A DNA stretch of 64,000 nt from Desulfosporosinus sp. I2 (lineage in GTDB: Bacteria; Bacillota; Desulfitobacteriia; Desulfitobacteriales; Desulfitobacteriaceae): contig NZ_JYNH01000001.1 of NCBI RefSeq assembly GCF_000960765.1, positions 1 to 64,000 of the forward strand, written 5' to 3'. Position 1 is the stretch's first letter, and the number at the start of each line of letters is the position of its first letter. This document shows positions 23,553 to 31,513 of the stretch, one piece after another. The notes beneath the pieces are model-generated. The model searched no databases. It saw only the letters and a program-made list of their open reading frames with translations, and was not told the origin of the DNA. Both the position numbers and the translations under genes were made by a program.

Positions 23553-25187
23553 TTAGACATAAATCCCTAATAACACCACAACTAAGGCCGCCGTTACTGC
23601 GGTTAGAAGTAACGCAAAAACGAACGCAATCCTAATGACCTTCGTTTCTTCTCCCAATTTGTCGATCGCTGCTGCTGCGTTTTGTAGCTTAGATGGAGAA
23701 ATAACGCTGGCCAGGCCTCCTCCAAAGGCTAATCCCGCAGTTATAATCAGCATTCCAGGCAATCCCATATTCAGCAGATTTGCGGTCTTCATTGTATAAT
23801 TGGAAAACATCGCTATCGTAGATGCTTCGCTCCCTGTTATAAACCCTCCTAATAAGCCTATCCAGGCAACCACTGAACCATAGGCATTGCTGAAAACCTG
23901 GGAAGAGAAATCTGCTAAAACCTGCACCATACTTGCTACAGCAAACTTTTTTGTAGCAATATCATAGCCAGACATATTCATGATCTCTCCAATACTAAAG
24001 AATATTGCCACTGCAAATACTGGCCTAGGGGCTCTCTTCCACCAAAGACTAAACGTGTCCTTCAGTTGAGAAAACGTCGGTTTAATAAAGATCATGGAAA
24101 GAAAGGTACTGACAAAAATCCACGTATATGCGTTCCATAACGCTCTCGTCAAAATCGGCTTGCCGTCAGCAGATAACCCGACAATTGGCAGAGTGACCTC
24201 TCTATAGAGAAAATTGAACATTTCAGTTGGAATATTGAGTGCTAGGATAAGAATAATAAGGATCCCCCATGGGGTTAACGCTTTCCAGAGAGGAAAGTGT
24301 TTTTCATAGACTAATTCCTCACCCGTTAGCCTACTTTTATCGATAACCTTTTTCCCCGTAGCCATAAGGTAAACTACCATAGCGATAATTACAGCAGTAC
24401 CACACATAATACCGGTTAGAACGACTAATCTGTCCACTTTATTGGTGAAATAGGCTACAAAAGTTATGACTGCCCCCGTAAGCAGACAGGGAAGCCAACC
24501 ATCTCTTATGCCCTTCCATCTGCCGGCAATCCATAACATGCAAAAACCGATCAACGTGGAGACAACCGGCAAGAACATGAAAAACACGCTACCTGCCTGA
24601 GACAAACTAATTTCATGACCCTTGCCAAGAAAGGAGTTGGAAATATCCACAAAAACGACAATTGGTGCGCCTAATAGTGCATAAGTGCAAAGTGCATCAT
24701 ACCCGATTGACGGGAGAGCAATTGATACGTAGGTTGAATAACCCAAGGCTAACATAATAGGCGGAAGCAATGAAACAGGGGTTGCGCCAACTGATACCAT
24801 GAGGGTACCGAAGCCGATATTGATAAGCATAATCTGTACCGCCTTGTTCTCGCTGGCGATGGTTTTAATTAATATAATGACTCGTTTGAGGGCCCCGGTT
24901 TTTTCCATATACGCCATTTGTAATAACGACGAGGCTACGACTAGCGATACAGGGAACGACTTAATTCCTCCTGAAATGGTTGATTTAATAATAACTTCAA
25001 GACTGGTCTGAAAAAATAAGAAGGCGATCACTGAAACTACAACCCAACCAACAACCCCACTAATATCTGCTGCCTTTTTCCAGACCACGAGCATCCAAAT
25101 GATTACAGCAATAGGAGTCAAGGTTAGTAAAAGAGCGCTTATTGACATTACAACTACAACCCCCGTTTCAAAGTATGAACTGATCAC
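23553..25187 (-). CDS. L-lactate permease family transporter
   Basis: A 544-residue membrane protein with about 13-14 hydrophobic segments, belonging to the LldP/LctP proton-lactate symporter family. Family signatures are GATPVSLLPPIMLALGY (about 132-148), LGGFITGSEASTIAMFSNY (about 449-467) and the C-terminal ISPSKLQNAAAAI (about 499-511). It should import L-lactate or glycolate, fitting the LutC and LutB-LutA lactate oxidation genes at 57.5-60.6 kb. It begins 33 bases after the phenylacetate-CoA ligase stop, so it may be transcribed with that gene and might carry an aromatic or other carboxylate instead. Start ATG after a weak GGGGGTTGTAG site. Confidence 0.85.
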   Translation of the reverse strand: MISSYFETGVVVVMSISALLLTLTPIAVIIWMLVVWKKAADISGVVGWVVVSVIAFLFFQTSLEVIIKSTISGGIKSFPVSLVVASSLLQMAYMEKTGALKRVIILIKTIASENKAVQIMLINIGFGTLMVSVGATPVSLLPPIMLALGYSTYVSIALPSIGYDALCTYALLGAPIVVFVDISNSFLGKGHEISLSQAGSVFFMFLPVVSTLIGFCMLWIAGRWKGIRDGWLPCLLTGAVITFVAYFTNKVDRLVVLTGIMCGTAVIIAMVVYLMATGKKVIDKSRLTGEELVYEKHFPLWKALTPWGILIILILALNIPTEMFNFLYREVTLPIVGLSADGKPILTRALWNAYTWIFVSTFLSMIFIKPTFSQLKDTFSLWWKRAPRPVFAVAIFFSIGEIMNMSGYDIATKKFAVASMVQVLADFSSQVFSNAYGSVVAWIGLLGGFITGSEASTIAMFSNYTMKTANLLNMGLPGMLIITAGLAFGGGLASVISPSKLQNAAAAIDKLGEETKVIRIAFVFALLLTAVTAALVVVLLGIYV

Positions 25188-25220
25188 GAACTATAGTAGT
25201 GCAATTCATGAATTCACCAA

Positions 25221-26528
25221 TTACCCTGCGGGCTGGTCACGATAATCAAAGACTCGTTTAGCTTTACCAGCACTTCGTTCCAAAGTACCCGGCTGAACGA
25301 TCTTTAAACGAACATTGATAGAAAGAACACTGTGGAGCTTCTGGCGGATGTATGTGGAGAAGTCTTCCAGTCTAGAATAAGGTTCAAGCAAGTCTTCACG
25401 GTTAATTTCTACTAAGACTTCCAATTCATCGAGGAAGTTCCGTCTATAGACATTTATGGCATAGTGTGGACTGATCCCTTCGATAGTCATGAGGACGCTT
25501 TCAATTTGAGAAGGGAAAACATTGACCCCACGTATAATCAGCATGTCATCCGTGCGCCCGACGATTTTTCTCATTCGAGCGGTAGTCCGGCCACACTGAC
25601 AGGGTTCTTGATTGATACGTGAAATATCCTTAGTTCGAAAACGAATCACTGGAAAAGCTTCCTTAGTTAAGGAAGTGAAGACTAACTCCCCTTCTTGACC
25701 GGGTTCAAGAACTTCCCCTGTTTCGGGGTCAATCGTCTCAACAATAAAATGGTCCTCGGCAATATGATGACCGCATTGGTAGGTACATTCCCCAGCTACA
25801 CCCGGCCCCATGACTTCACTCAGGCCATAGTTATCTGTGGCAAGAATGTGCAGTCTTGATTCGATTTCTTTACGCATTTCCTCTGTCCATGGTTCACCAC
25901 CGAACAACCCGATCTTCAATTTCAAAGAGGAGATATCAATCCCCATCTTCTCCGCAACTTCAGCAATATACAAGGAATAACTGGGCGTTGAAATAAGCAC
26001 AGTCGTGCCGAAATCCTGCATTAACATAAGTTGTCGTTCCGTATTTCCTCCTGAAACGGGAACTACGAGAGCGCCTGCGCGTTCTAATCCATAATGCAAG
26101 CCAAATCCTCCGGTAAAAAGACCATAGTTAAACGCAATCTGAGCAACGTCGTCCGAGGTGACCCCAGCCAAGGTAACCATTCGAGCAGTGAGGTCAGTCC
26201 AGGTATTTAGATCATTGGCTGTATAGCCAACAACCACAGGTCGACCCGTGGTACCTGAGGAAGCATGGACTCGAACTATTTCTCTCTGAGGGACAGCAAA
26301 TAGCCCAAAAGGGTAGTTGTTTCTTAAATCTTCTTTTGTCGTAAAGGGTAAATGTCTGAGGTCATCTAAGGATTTAATGCTCTCAGGGGTAATCCCCGAC
26401 TTCCCAAATTTATCCTTATAATGAGGCACATTGTTGTACACTCTATTAACAGTCCACTTCAAACGTTCTAGTTGTATTTCTTCTAAATGATTGCGGCTCA
26501 TACATTCTTGCTCGATATTCCAGATCAC
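25221..26528 (-). CDS. paaK: Phenylacetate-CoA ligase family protein
   Basis: AMP-forming ligase that activates an aryl acetate (phenylacetate, indoleacetate) with ATP and CoA. The phosphate loop is VHASSGTTGRPVVVGY; also visible are DNYGLSEVMGPGVAGEC with a cysteine-rich insertion (CTYQCGHH, and CQCGRTTARM), and the hinge GRTDDMLIIRGVNVFPSQIE, all typical of PaaK. I place the start at the GTG at 26528 (VIWNIEQECMSRN), the normal PaaK beginning. The longer ATG start at 26591 would put 21 extra residues on top of the terminator hairpin in the leader. Length about 435, as usual. Lactate permease follows 33 bases downstream. Anaerobic bacteria use such enzymes in aromatic amino acid breakdown. 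Confidence 0.85.
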   Translation of the reverse strand: MIWNIEQECMSRNHLEEIQLERLKWTVNRVYNNVPHYKDKFGKSGITPESIKSLDDLRHLPFTTKEDLRNNYPFGLFAVPQREIVRVHASSGTTGRPVVVGYTANDLNTWTDLTARMVTLAGVTSDDVAQIAFNYGLFTGGFGLHYGLERAGALVVPVSGGNTERQLMLMQDFGTTVLISTPSYSLYIAEVAEKMGIDISSLKLKIGLFGGEPWTEEMRKEIESRLHILATDNYGLSEVMGPGVAGECTYQCGHHIAEDHFIVETIDPETGEVLEPGQEGELVFTSLTKEAFPVIRFRTKDISRINQEPCQCGRTTARMRKIVGRTDDMLIIRGVNVFPSQIESVLMTIEGISPHYAINVYRRNFLDELEVLVEINREDLLEPYSRLEDFSTYIRQKLHSVLSINVRLKIVQPGTLERSAGKAKRVFDYRDQPAG

Positions 26529-26569
26529 GCTAAACCAAACCTTTCTCAAAAGAAATTTGCGGTAACTAT

Positions 26570-26605
26570 AAAAACAAAAAATAGCTACCACAAAAGGATA
26601 GCTAC
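26570..26605 (-). terminator. Terminator/attenuator in the paaK leader
   Basis: TAGCTATC pairs with GGTAGCTA (one G-U) and is followed by TTTTTTGTTTTT on the minus strand, ending about 40 bases before the proposed GTG start. No gene end lies between the paaK promoter and this hairpin, so it should control read-through into paaK. Confidence 0.65.
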
Positions 26606-26745
26606 ATTAGCTCAATCGCTAAATGCTTCATATTCTACCATCCTCCCATTTAGTCAATAGGGTCACAAAATTCAAGAAATCCATACTACTCATTCTACCT
26701 TACCTACAAACCTGTGAAACAACTCACAGGCAACTCTACAAATCT

Positions 26746-26774
26746 ATTCTAACCAACAATTGTTAATTTGTCTA
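26746..26774 (-). promoter_or_regulatory. Probable promoter of paaK
   Basis: TAGACA and TAGAAT separated by 17 bases on the minus strand, about 135 bases upstream of the leader terminator. The leader between them contains a CCTGTGA/TTCACAGG hairpin and a short frame MKHLAIELM preceded by GGGAGG. Confidence 0.5.
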
Positions 26775-26815
26775 GGTTTTTTTCCCTGTCTTTTTTTCTT
26801 GTCAACACACGGCTA

Positions 26816-27700
26816 TTATACCAAATAGGTATCTAAAGATTGATAGACTTCCAACACCTCGTTTGCCGAGAGATCGTTCCCGATAATCCCTGCACTAGTT
26901 CCAAAGATATATCCTCCGTTCTTGGAGGTTACTGCTAATAATTCTTGCGCTTTTTCCTTACGGGTTTCCTCTTTGAACCACCCTAGCGCATAGCCTCCCA
27001 TTAAACAAAGTCTTTTATCCGTCATGGTTTTGGCCTTAGCTATATCGGCAAGCGAAGAAAAGTCTAGGGAATGCAAACCATCAACACCCGAATTAACAAG
27101 CTCACTTAATACTGGGAGCAAATTCCCATCGGCATGGAAGAAAACCGGAGACTTTTGTGCCCTTAACTCCTTTACTTGGTCCGTAAGGCCAGGAAAAAAG
27201 TCTTTACGTAAAGCTGCCGGGGAAATAAATGTACCACCATTATAAGCGATATCATCTGCAATGATGATTCCATTTGCCCCGCAATCTAAGGCATTTAACC
27301 CCAGTGTCACGTTCTCGGCAACTACCTTAGCAACTAGGTCAGGAATTACTGGGTCCCGTTTAGCAATTGCAATCAGATAATCTGTAAACGAAGAGAATAA
27401 CTTAGCCACCCCCTGAAAAGGCCCGTCGAGGATCACAAAAATAAAGAAATCCGTCTCTTCTCGCCAGCGTTTGAACTCTTCCCAAACCTGAGCTTTGTCC
27501 GGCTGAGAGTGAGACGGGGAAAAAGCTAATGCATCCAGCCCACAAAGTTCACAGGCTTTCACTCTGTCTTCAAACGCTACGTTTTCCTTGAGCCCTAATA
27601 ACTTCGTTATAAATCCATCTTCAAGATAAAATTCCCCTTTGGGTATTCGATCCACCCACTCAAAACGTATAGCCGCCAGTATTCTCTCGATTTTTGTCAT
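26816..27700 (-). CDS. Uroporphyrinogen decarboxylase-family (methyltransferase-like) protein
   Basis: A 294-residue UroD-fold protein. Beginning MTKIERILAAIRFEWVDRIPKGEF, it resembles the corrinoid-dependent MtaA/MtbA/CmuA branch rather than true HemE, whose N-terminal catalytic motif is different. The barrel strands ANGIIIADDIAYNGG (about 142-156), FFHADGNLLPVLSEL with a His (about 190-204) and LMGGYALGWF are visible. The zinc-binding H-x-C...C of MtaA is not clearly complete (His present, Cys not obvious), so catalysis is uncertain. It follows the mqnB-mqnD pair by 37 bases and may be in their transcript. Methyl transfer is possible but unproven. Confidence 0.7.
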   Translation of the reverse strand: MTKIERILAAIRFEWVDRIPKGEFYLEDGFITKLLGLKENVAFEDRVKACELCGLDALAFSPSHSQPDKAQVWEEFKRWREETDFFIFVILDGPFQGVAKLFSSFTDYLIAIAKRDPVIPDLVAKVVAENVTLGLNALDCGANGIIIADDIAYNGGTFISPAALRKDFFPGLTDQVKELRAQKSPVFFHADGNLLPVLSELVNSGVDGLHSLDFSSLADIAKAKTMTDKRLCLMGGYALGWFKEETRKEKAQELLAVTSKNGGYIFGTSAGIIGNDLSANEVLEVYQSLDTYLV

Positions 27701-27737
27701 GTAACATACTTCCTTATATTCCGTTCCGATCTGCTTA

Positions 27738-28576
27738 TCAATAAAGTGCCTCTAAATCTACCTTTGGCACTAGCCCTTCTTTCGAAGCCCTATTTAACAA
27801 GGTTGATACCGCCTTATACCCAGTTTCGCCCATATTCTCGGTGAATTCGTTGACATAAAGCTTTATGTGCGCTTGGGTTACTTCAGTGGACAATTCTTGG
27901 CTATGTTGTAGCACATACTCCCTCGGTTCCTCAGGATGTGCCCAAGCGTATTTGACCGATGCCTGAATCCAGCCTGTGATGGCCGATAGATCCAGCGACC
28001 GTCGAGCGATAATTGCGCCCAACGGGATCGGCAGGTTCGTATCTTTCTCCCACCAATTTCCTAAGTCAGCCAAGAGGGTTAGCCCAAATGAAGGATAAGT
28101 GAAACGTGCCTCATGAATCACAAGCCCAGCATCAATTAAACCGTCACGCACCGCCGGCATAATCTCGTGGAACGGAAGAACAACTATCTCTCCCACTCCC
28201 CCAGGCACATGTTGAGCAGCCCATAACCGAAAAAGCAAGTATGCGGTAGATCGTTCACTGGGAACAGCCACCCGTTTATTCGCTAACTTTGCTAAATCAT
28301 GATTGATACCTGTTCTATCTGACGTTAGCAGCAGCGGACCGCAGCCTTTACCCAAGGCACCCCACATGGCAACAGGGCATACTCAGACAAAACCCACGGT
28401 AGTGCCGCGTATGAGATCTTGACTACATCGGGTCCCTCGGAGCCAGCTGCCAAACTATTTGTGATATCGATGTCCGCATAAGTTACCTCAAGCTTAGGTG
28501 CACCGTGTATCAATCCGTGTACCCAGGCGTAAAAAACAAACGTATCGTTTGGACAAGGAGAAAATGCAATTTTCAT
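27738..28576 (-). pseudogene. mqnD: 1,4-dihydroxy-6-naphthoate synthase MqnD, interrupted by a frameshift
   Basis: MqnD converts cyclic dehypoxanthine futalosine to 1,4-dihydroxy-6-naphthoate in the futalosine route to menaquinone. The N-terminal part (28325-28576) reads MKIAFSPCPNDTFVFYAWVH up to LSEYALLPCG and then leaves frame; the rest (27738 up to about 28367) continues in another frame from GALGKGCGPLLLTSDRT to the C-terminus. One extra G in the four-G run at 28360-28363 would give LLPCGGALGKGCGPLLLT, exactly as expected. All else is intact, and the gene overlaps mqnB by four bases (ATGA). Since menaquinone should be essential for respiration here, a sequence error is likely, but a recent mutation cannot be excluded. 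Confidence 0.8.
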
Positions 28577-29277
28577 AGTAAAACCTCCGTCAATACTGCG
28601 CTCGCAGCTTCCAATGCGTCAAGAGCTTCTTTGATTTGCCATGCGGACCGATCACGCGGACCTACTACGTTTGAGATCGCGCGAATCTCTAGAACTGGCA
28701 AGCCTCGATCATTGGCCGCACATCCGACGCCATATCCTTCCATCGCCTCAGCAGTGGCTCCTGGTACTCTAGAAGCCAGTTCAGCAGCACTCGCGGCTGT
28801 TCCCGTTACCGTTGATACAGTGAGCACTGGACCAGTAGTAACGGGTAGCTTAGCTTCTTGCAGTGCTTGACTTACTCGGGCCACTAGGTTCGCATCAATT
28901 TGAACACGAGTAAAGCCGAATCCCAACTCATCTAAACTGCAAAAGCCCTTCGAGGTCTCAGCCCCTAAGTCGGCGGCGACGATCTCAGTCGCCACCACGA
29001 GCGAACCCACTTCAGCTTTACCAGAAAAGCCTCCCCCGATACCCGCACAAATTACCAAACTGTATTCGTCACTTGATAACGCCTTAACGGTATTAACTGC
29101 TGCAACTACCGAACCGACTCCTGCCGCTAAAACATCAAATCTTGTATCATCCAGTAGCCCACGTAACATCGCATCCCTTTCGGCCGAAACAGCCGTTATA
29201 ACAAGAACACGATTTTTAGATCGTAGTTCGTGAGGAAATAAACGTTGAGATTTTTCTACTGTCTGTTCAAAATCCAA
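28573..29277 (-). CDS. mqnB: Futalosine hydrolase MqnB
   Basis: Nucleosidase of the MTA/SAH phosphorylase fold that removes hypoxanthine or adenine from (6-amino-6-deoxy)futalosine in menaquinone synthesis. The core shows VITAVSAERDAMLRGL (about 26-41), AAGVGSVVAAVNTVKAL, VICAGIGGGFSGKAEVGSLVVAT (about 75-97), the substrate-binding PGATAEAMEGYGVGCAA (with the ME motif, about 168-184) and ISNVVGPRDRSAW with the catalytic aspartate. 234 residues is normal. The start of mqnD overlaps its stop. An N-terminal extension of about 20 residues precedes the first strand; a downstream start is possible. Confidence 0.88.
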   Translation of the reverse strand: MDFEQTVEKSQRLFPHELRSKNRVLVITAVSAERDAMLRGLLDDTRFDVLAAGVGSVVAAVNTVKALSSDEYSLVICAGIGGGFSGKAEVGSLVVATEIVAADLGAETSKGFCSLDELGFGFTRVQIDANLVARVSQALQEAKLPVTTGPVLTVSTVTGTAASAAELASRVPGATAEAMEGYGVGCAANDRGLPVLEIRAISNVVGPRDRSAWQIKEALDALEAASAVLTEVLL

Positions 29278-29356
29278 GATCTCACTTCCTCCACGCTTGA
29301 ACTTTCAAAGCACTATTCCCAAGAGTGATAAACACATCAACGCAAAACTTCACGAC

Positions 29357-30070
29357 TCAAGCTTCTGAATTTTGACTACAAAGGAAGTTCTCTACACCCT
29401 CAAAACCAATTCGATCCACCATTTTGGCGAATCTCTCCCCTTTAAGGCCGTTATCGCGATAATAAGTAATTACCTTTTCGATCATATTTAGGGCATCTTT
29501 AATTGAATAAAGACTCGGTAATTCTCTTCCTATGACGTGATCTTTGCCAAACATTCCTCCAAGGCTAATAGCGACTTGATTTCGAGTTCTGCCCTGCAAG
29601 CCAATGCATCCAATTTGGGGCTTAGAACAACTATTGCTACACCCGCTCACAATTATTCTTAATTTATTAGGTAGCATTACTTTATAATACCCATTATAAA
29701 ATCGTTCGTCGATCACTTGGGCTAGGGCATCCGTGTCCAGCAGCCCCCTTTTACAAACCGTCCCTTTACAAGTAAGCGCCGGCCTAACCCGAGGCCCTGT
29801 GCCTCCAATAGAAAGACCCACTTCTTTAAGTTCCCTAGTAACATTATCCAAATCCTGATAGGGTATCCAAGGAATTTCAACGTTTAGCCTTTGTGTTAAG
29901 CTAAAATAGCCTTTGCCGTATTTCTCACTTACCTCAGAGATTTTTTGCGTTGCTTGGGTCGTCATTTTACCCGCCGGGACTAAAACTCTACAGGCAAAAT
30001 GGGCCCCATCTTCTGAAGCAATATATCCCTGACCTAAAAGAGACTTTTTCTGATCATCTGTCAATTCCAT
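29357..30070 (-). CDS. Small siroheme/[4Fe-4S] nitrite-sulfite reductase-like protein
   Basis: A 237-residue single-repeat member of the sulfite/nitrite reductase family. The N-terminal ferrodoxin-like half includes GYFSLTQRLNVEIPWI, then GTGPRVRPALTCKGTVCKRG with C101 and C106, and IIVSGCSNSCSKPQIGCIG with C144 and C148, the four usual ligands of the siroheme-coupled cluster. AsrC/NirA-like enzymes are longer and carry two repeats; short proteins of this kind occur in anaerobes with unknown electron acceptors. It lies 88 bases after the DsbA/FrnE-like gene and may share its transcript. Activity on sulfite or nitrite is possible, not shown. Confidence 0.72.
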   Translation of the reverse strand: MELTDDQKKSLLGQGYIASEDGAHFACRVLVPAGKMTTQATQKISEVSEKYGKGYFSLTQRLNVEIPWIPYQDLDNVTRELKEVGLSIGGTGPRVRPALTCKGTVCKRGLLDTDALAQVIDERFYNGYYKVMLPNKLRIIVSGCSNSCSKPQIGCIGLQGRTRNQVAISLGGMFGKDHVIGRELPSLYSIKDALNMIEKVITYYRDNGLKGERFAKMVDRIGFEGVENFLCSQNSEA

Positions 30071-30158
30071 CTCTCAAAAACTCTCCTCCACGTTATCTCC
30101 TAATGTTTATCAGTATTCTCAATGAAAATTGTTCACTTTGGAGTCTCAAACTCCTTTT

Positions 30159-30767
30159 TCACTGGTCAAGAAAGCTTAGTCCAGCCTTTGAACCGTTACC
30201 TAACAGAAGTTTTTCTAAAGCTTCATAGCTCTGAGCTCCATAGGCTGTACGACCGTCCACGATATAGTAAGGAACCCCTTGGATCCCTAAGCGTTGTGAT
30301 TCTGAAATATCCTCAAGAACTGCCTGTTCATAGCGTTTGGAGACGATTGCTTGCTTGAATTCTTCCTGATCAAGTCCGATCTGTCCCGCTATCTCGGTCA
30401 GAGTGGTTAAATCATTAATGTTTTTTTGCTCTTGAAATTGAGCTGCAAAAACCGCATTATGATACGCATCACCATACCCGTGGTCTTCTGCATATTTAGC
30501 CCCTTCTAAGGCCATTCTAGAATGTTTGCTCTTCTCATTGAAAGTCATTTGTAGACCATACTTTCGGCCTAATGCTTCCACACTTAATTTTGCTTGAGCC
30601 AAATAGTTCGCTGGCTTCTCTGGGACTTCAAGACCCTCGGGTCTTAACTCAAAGGATTTCCATTCAATTATTATATTTTTGTCCTTGGCCAACTGGTCAA
30701 GTGGGACTTTCCCTATCATGCAAAAGGGTCATAAAAAATCTGAAAAGACCGTTATCTTACGAGCCAT
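30159..30767 (-). CDS. DsbA/FrnE-like thioredoxin-fold oxidoreductase, probable selenoprotein (in-frame TGA at active site)
   Basis: From the ATG at 30767, preceded by the ideal ribosome binding site GGGAGGTAAGTTT, the frame reads MARKITVFSDFL, then TGA (30729-30731), then PFCMIGKVPLDQLAKD and on without interruption to a stop at 30159. In DsbA/FrnE-type proteins this position is the first cysteine of the CPFC redox motif (DFVCPFCYIGK), so the TGA sits at codon 13 precisely where selenocysteine replaces cysteine in UxxC selenoproteins. The rest is a normal FrnE-like protein with the helical insertion and the cis-proline loop GIQGVPYYIVDG. A GGGA/TCCC hairpin with an AAG loop starts 15 bases after the TGA and could be a bacterial SECIS. 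A Cys-to-stop mutation is the alternative. The 186-residue frame starting at 30719 lacks the active site and is not the real gene. Confidence 0.75.
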
Positions 30768-30802
30768 AAACTTACCTCCCTTATCGACAGAGCCGAATTG
30801 CT

Positions 30803-31447
30803 TTAGATTAATTCATCATAATAGGGTAATTGTTCGCCACTGATCGTGGCTATTCTATATAAATAATCATTACCCATCCGCTCACGTTTATCTTCTTTAA
30901 AACCCTTACTTTTTAAAAGATTAAGAGTACTATGATTTGCAGCATACCCCGATAAATACTTAGCCCCTTGTTCTTTGGCAAATGCTCTTAAATTGGTCAG
31001 TATTGTATCCATCAAAGCATCACTTAACAAGTCGAAATCTTCATTTTTGACCAACACAATATCATTGATGAAAACCTCTTGTTTGTTAAGCTTCGATATA
31101 TGGAGACTAATAATTTTTTCTTCATATCCTAATGTGTCAACCCACATGATCTGTGGTATTTGGATCCCTAATAAACTGGCTAGCTCAGGACTATCCCGAT
31201 AAGTAGTATAGTATTCCTGTAATAATTGAACCAGGGATAGATTATGCGCTCTTGCCTGTACAGAAATGTTATATTGACTGGGATAGTTTATTCTTATTAC
31301 ATCATCACGAAATACTTTCATACCTGGGTTTTGACCGATTTCTAACTTCAAATTTTCAATTGGGAAAATCCGATTAATTTGTTGCTCTGATGGATTCCAT
31401 TCTTCTGCATAAATTCGTTGTGCCTTAACAACCATTCCCTTGCCCAC
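30803..31447 (-). CDS. GNAT-like protein, unknown substrate
   Basis: A 214-residue soluble protein. The C-terminal part, TNLRAFAKEQGAKYLSGYAA followed by NHSTLNLLKSKGFKEDKR, resembles the last strand-helix-strand of GNAT acetyltransferases, but a clear acetyl-CoA loop (R/QxxGxG/A) is not visible. The N-terminal half contains PSQYNISVQARAHNLSLVQLL and is not familiar. Its start may be the GTG/ATG at the beginning (MGKGMVV) or the second methionine. It ends 35 bases before the DsbA/FrnE-like gene and is probably in the same operon. Confidence 0.55.
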   Translation of the reverse strand: MGKGMVVKAQRIYAEEWNPSEQQINRIFPIENLKLEIGQNPGMKVFRDDVIRINYPSQYNISVQARAHNLSLVQLLQEYYTTYRDSPELASLLGIQIPQIMWVDTLGYEEKIISLHISKLNKQEVFINDIVLVKNEDFDLLSDALMDTILTNLRAFAKEQGAKYLSGYAANHSTLNLLKSKGFKEDKRERMGNDYLYRIATISGEQLPYYDELI

Positions 31448-31513
31448 ACCTTTCCAAGATCTGTATTCATTGTCCTATAATCATATCGTATTTTTATATT
31501 AATCGCCAATTAC

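Noticed and set aside
26600-26815. T-box leader for paaK
   Set aside because: No AGGGTGG T-box motif or specifier stem could be found; only a terminator and a small hairpin.
30159-30719. FrnE-like protein starting at the ATG at 30719
   Set aside because: That start follows the active-site cysteine and has no ribosome binding site; the proper start is at 30767 with a TGA read through.
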